A stretch of DNA of 64,000 bases from Paenibacillus_E violae (GTDB taxonomy: Bacteria; Bacillota; Bacilli; Paenibacillales; NBRC-103111), in contig NZ_JAWCUD010000004.1 in assembly GCF_032461945.1 (NCBI RefSeq), positions 186,001 to 250,000 of the forward strand. The letters run 5' to 3'. Both the position numbers and the translations under genes were made by a program. The notes below the pieces were generated by a model. The model had not been told where the DNA came from. It saw only the letters and a program-made list of their open reading frames with translations, and did no database searches. Positions 61,242 to 64,000 of this stretch are shown in pieces (the stretch's first letter is position 1; every line of letters starts with the position of its first letter).

Positions 61242-62189
61242 CTACGGTTGAACGGCCTTTAGCCACTCACCGACACCAAAAGAAAGCTCCATTTCCCATT
61301 CGAAGCAACCTTTTGACGGAATGACCTGCGCCGTTCCATTGTTTATCGCCGTCTCCAACGAATCGTAATAGCCGATACTTGGCTCCAATGCACACGTAAC
61401 TCGATCATTAATCATACCTTCGTCAATCCAAATGCCGATATAGGGAACTTTGTCAGCCGATACAGACATAATGAAATAATTACCGCTTACTTCTTCATAC
61501 AAACCCGACCATCCAGCCGTTACTTTCCCATCGTAATAAAACTTGCGTGCATCTCCAGATGCCTCGGGTGTAAGCCGTGAGACTTCCTTCCAGGAATAGG
61601 AATTGCCGGCTGTAAGTTTTTCACCTCCAAAAACACACAACATACGCTCCATAGAGTCAGGAAGAAGAAGGCGTGTCTGCTCTGTAATCGCAAACTGAGG
61701 ATGCGGGACCCACAGGAAGGGGATTGGTTTATCCCCCTCATTCTCGGCGCGATACGACAGCTTGACTTTGTCTGTGTCCGCCAATGATATTCGCCTTGAA
61801 AACCGGTAGGACAGCTGCGGGCTTACGATCGTACAATTAACAGTCCCCTCTTCGATCTGACAGCTTCCTGGAAGCGACCAAAGTTCTCCATGATCCGGCA
61901 GGAGAATAGGTTCATCTCCGCCGGAAGGACAGGCAAGAATGGTTGGAAAACATTCGTCCCAACCGCTCATATCCCAATCCGTGAAGGTTGAGCCAAACTC
62001 CGGCTGCCTGAGAGGACGCGCACCTGAATCAAGCAGCCACTGTTTTCCAGTTGGCTTATACATCATGGAAACCAGCTTCCCTCCGAGCTGCGGGATGAGT
62101 TCTATTTTGAGCGTCTCATTTTCTATGGAAAGAGAGAAGTGCTCTTTATACGTTCCTGTCTGAACCTTCGCTGCATTCCTGTCTTTCAT
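61242..62189 (-). CDS. Mutarotase-fold protein (aldose 1-epimerase-like)
   Basis: 315 aa. Galactose-mutarotase-type beta-sandwich: IELIPQLGGKLVSMMYKPTG at the N-terminus, LSYRAENEGDKPIPFLWVPHPQFAI with the conserved His, and a terminal CALEPSIGYYDSLETAI carrying the catalytic-type Glu. Acts on sugar anomers; substrate unknown. GGGAGG before ATG 62189. A hairpin GCCTAC/GTAGGC (61208-61226) lies after the gene. Confidence 0.78.
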   Translation of the reverse strand: MKDRNAAKVQTGTYKEHFSLSIENETLKIELIPQLGGKLVSMMYKPTGKQWLLDSGARPLRQPEFGSTFTDWDMSGWDECFPTILACPSGGDEPILLPDHGELWSLPGSCQIEEGTVNCTIVSPQLSYRFSRRISLADTDKVKLSYRAENEGDKPIPFLWVPHPQFAITEQTRLLLPDSMERMLCVFGGEKLTAGNSYSWKEVSRLTPEASGDARKFYYDGKVTAGWSGLYEEVSGNYFIMSVSADKVPYIGIWIDEGMINDRVTCALEPSIGYYDSLETAINNGTAQVIPSKGCFEWEMELSFGVGEWLKAVQP

Positions 62190-62227
62190 AGCATTCTCCT
62201 CCCAAAACCCGATGCTCTCTTCCCCTC

Positions 62228-62545
62228 TCAGAGCCTAATGAAAACTTTCCCCGCTTCTACTTTCACTGGATATGTTTTCAAATCAATACATACCGGCGCC
62301 CTCTTCGCCTGACCGGTAATCACATCGAATCTCCCGTTATGCTTCGGACATTCGATGATGTTTCCCATGTCAAGTCCCTCTGACAGGTGAAACTTCCCAT
62401 GTGTGCAAAACCCCTCCGTCGCATAGTAGTCGTTTCGATCCGTTCGGTATATCGCGAAGGAACGCTCGCTATAATCAAAGCGGATCACGTCTTCCTGTTC
62501 AATTTCGTCCGCTCTGCATGCTTCAATCCACTCATCAGGCGCCAT
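62228..62545 (-). CDS. mocE: MocE-like Rieske [2Fe-2S] ferredoxin
   Basis: 105 aa. Rieske cluster ligands Cys47-Thr-His49 and Cys66-Pro-Lys-His69 (GFCTHG, ECPKHNGRFD). This small soluble Rieske type includes MocE of rhizopine catabolism, which feeds electrons to the MocD oxygenase. The gene overlaps the end of the MocD-like gene by 11 bases, with GGAGG 8 bases before ATG, which strongly supports a joint function. No MocF-type reductase is in the window. Confidence 0.85.
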   Translation of the reverse strand: MAPDEWIEACRADEIEQEDVIRFDYSERSFAIYRTDRNDYYATEGFCTHGKFHLSEGLDMGNIIECPKHNGRFDVITGQAKRAPVCIDLKTYPVKVEAGKVFIRL

Positions 62546-63674
62546 GTGTCATTCCTCCGGTCCTTGCAGGTTTCGTGCCCGTGCTTTTCAGTTCATTGGG
62601 GTCGGACGTTTTCGCCGGACCATAGTAATAAGGACGCGCCGTGCTCGGCAGCGGCTTAACGATCGTAAAGGATGGATCTTTGCCCTGTTTGATGAGCGCG
62701 TTCATGACTTCTTTGAGCGCAGCGCCTAGACTGCTGCACGGCTTCGGGCAATCCCCCAGCATTTCATTATGAAGCGCAGGAAGTGCATGATAAGGCACCA
62801 TCGGAAACATATGATGCTCAACATGATAATTCATATTCCAGTAGAGAAATCTAAACACGGGATTCAGATATACCGTGCGCGTATTCAAACGATGATCCAA
62901 GACATCTTCATGCAGCCCCAAATGCTGCGATAATCCAAATAACAGCATCAGCAATGTACCATAGAATGTCGGCAGGCCAATAAACATAAGCGGCAGGAAA
63001 CTCATTTGATAAATCGCAAGCCCGGTAACAGAGGCTAAAATAAGCAGGTATATGCGTGCTTCCAGGTATGCTTTGGGGCGCTCTGATAGGGGGATGTACT
63101 CATTTTCCGTACGATCCACTTTCCCAACACAATGGAGAAAAAAACGTTTTATTTCTTTCGGCCCGCCGTACAGATGAAGAATCTCCATAAAAAGAATGCG
63201 CCAGATCGGTGGTCTTTCCATAAAAATTTCGGGGTCACGCCCCACAATGTACGTATCGCTATGGTGACGCGTGTGGCTCCAGCGCCATGGTGTTGCAGAC
63301 CGCAGCACCATGAAGGAAGCAATCTGATACACCACTTCATTCATCCAAGGTGTTTTAAAAGCCGTCCCATGCCCGCACTCATGCCAACGCGAATCTCCCG
63401 GGGATGCGTACAAGGTGCCGTAGATAAAAAATGCTGGAACAGCCCACCACGTTCCCCACGAATAATAGGCAAGGATGCCAGTGCCGATGAGAAGCGCGAA
63501 TAAAATAAGGGTATCCCGGATCGCCGGCCCGTCTTTACGTTTCATTAACTCCTTCATCCTCTGACGAGGAATAGGAGACGTGTACCATTCGGTGGTGACA
63601 AGGCCCCTATCTTGTGCTCGCTGATTCTCCTTGCCTGTAAGGCTGTAATCTCTTCTTCCATTGGCTGAAGACAT
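62535..63674 (-). CDS. mocD: Fatty-acid-desaturase-fold di-iron oxygenase, MocD-like
   Basis: 379 aa, membrane protein with about four helices. Three His boxes: HECGH (98-102), HTRHH (134-138) and HVEHH (284-288), the di-iron site of the desaturase/hydroxylase family. The pairing with a MocE-type Rieske protein and nearby fdhA and iol genes points to MocD, the rhizopine O-demethylating oxygenase of Sinorhizobium, rather than a lipid desaturase. The family as such is sure, the MocD role is inference. GGAGG lies 7 bases before ATG 63674. Confidence 0.7.
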   Translation of the reverse strand: MSSANGRRDYSLTGKENQRAQDRGLVTTEWYTSPIPRQRMKELMKRKDGPAIRDTLILFALLIGTGILAYYSWGTWWAVPAFFIYGTLYASPGDSRWHECGHGTAFKTPWMNEVVYQIASFMVLRSATPWRWSHTRHHSDTYIVGRDPEIFMERPPIWRILFMEILHLYGGPKEIKRFFLHCVGKVDRTENEYIPLSERPKAYLEARIYLLILASVTGLAIYQMSFLPLMFIGLPTFYGTLLMLLFGLSQHLGLHEDVLDHRLNTRTVYLNPVFRFLYWNMNYHVEHHMFPMVPYHALPALHNEMLGDCPKPCSSLGAALKEVMNALIKQGKDPSFTIVKPLPSTARPYYYGPAKTSDPNELKSTGTKPARTGGMTHGA

Positions 63675-63747
63675 CTGAGCGCCTCCTTCTCCTTGATGAT
63701 TATGCTTTCATTGTACAGACCCACCCTACGGAAGTATTTATCCCAAA

Positions 63748-63763
63748 GTAACAAAATGGTTAC
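63748..63763. promoter_or_regulatory. Palindrome in the mocD/AraC divergent region
   Basis: GTAAC-AAAATG-GTTAC. It stands between a -10-like TACAAT for mocD (63710-63715, minus) with no good -35, and a TATAAT for the AraC gene (63798-63803, plus). A likely regulator site. Confidence 0.45.
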
Positions 63764-63841
63764 CAAAATCACACTATGGCAAATTCCCATAAATTTGTAT
63801 AATGGAATTAGGCACTTGGACGGATCATGCGGAGGCGAACG

Positions 63842-64000
63842 ATGACGACTAAGCTTTATTTTATGGAGCCAAGCGAAACGCTCGAACAGTTAAAGCAGTA
63901 TTATTTCCCGCCGTATATTACGCTTGCCCATATGTTCCATGCCCCTAACGGCTGGAAATTGAAACCACGCTCGTTGAAGCAATATCAACTGCAATATGTG
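63842..64000 (+). CDS. AraC-family transcriptional regulator, N-terminal part (3' end outside window)
   Basis: 53 residues from ATG 63842 (CGGAGG 6 bases upstream). The segment GWKLKPRSLKQYQLQYV is the usual start of a cupin sensor in AraC-type regulators; the DNA-binding part is beyond the edge. Divergent from mocD, so it is the likely activator of the mocDE genes. Confidence 0.6.
   Translation, partial: MTTKLYFMEPSETLEQLKQYYFPPYITLAHMFHAPNGWKLKPRSLKQYQLQYV

Noticed and set aside
62535..63674. Ordinary fatty-acid desaturase for membrane lipids
   Set aside because: Not excluded by motifs alone, but the overlap with a MocE-type Rieske gene and the fdhA/iol context make the MocD role more likely.

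Overview
The window looks like a chromosomal piece of a Paenibacillus-type, spore-forming Firmicute. The basis is mixed. Strong AGGAGG-type ribosome binding sites precede nearly every gene, and GTG/TTG starts are common. There is an IDEAL-domain protein, a secreted polysaccharide lyase with a FIMAH-like tail, six AraC-type regulators (one cut by the right edge), a Firmicute-type iol operon and two proteins resembling endospore-appendage (Ena) subunits. The species cannot be told from this alone. No rRNA, tRNA, CRISPR array, transposase or phage gene was seen.

Left part (1-26.3 kb): carbohydrate and sulfoester accessory region. After the tail of an NHL/beta-propeller gene, about 17 genes run on the minus strand from 18246 down to 764 with small gaps or overlaps. 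In order of transcription they are a family-5 binding lipoprotein and OppBCDF-like transporter, two small uncharacterised proteins, a TIM-barrel isomerase, DeoR and AraC regulators, a Gfo/Idh/MocA dehydrogenase, a second TIM-barrel enzyme, a sulfatase-like protein, a second Gfo/Idh/MocA enzyme, an APS-kinase-like CysC, another sulfatase-like protein, and one true Cys-type sulfatase. Two of the three sulfatase-fold enzymes carry Thr where the formylglycine Cys should be. Upstream lie an AraC regulator, a UlaG-like metallo-hydrolase, an SMP-30 lactonase and a large secreted PL8 polysaccharide lyase. The 18.2-19.4 kb gap holds two kinds of non-coding repeat.

Middle part (26.6-49.4 kb): mostly unrelated genes. 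These include an MFS transporter, a DEDDh exonuclease, an IDEAL protein, a broken polysaccharide deacetylase, a SWIM/SNF2 pair, a uracil permease, several AraC regulators, a PhyH-HEAT protein, a DUF1349-HAD fusion, a hemolysin III protein, a CrtQ-like glycosyltransferase with a PlsY-like acyltransferase, Ena-like proteins, a Gfo/Idh/MocA enzyme, and a formylglycine-generating enzyme that could activate the Cys-type sulfatase.

Right part (49.4-64 kb): inositol catabolism. The operon iolD-E-C-A-J-G-B and a LacI regulator are read from a promoter carrying three near-identical TTAAGCGCTTAA operators. Just upstream, on the same strand, are a TolB-like protein, a glutathione-independent-type formaldehyde dehydrogenase, a mutarotase-like protein, a MocE-type Rieske ferredoxin and a MocD-like di-iron hydroxylase, with a divergent AraC gene at the edge. 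Taken together this suggests a pathway in which MocD/MocE oxidatively remove a methyl group from an O-methyl inositol or rhizopine, FdhA oxidises the formaldehyde, and the Iol enzymes degrade the ring. This is an inference from gene content and order.
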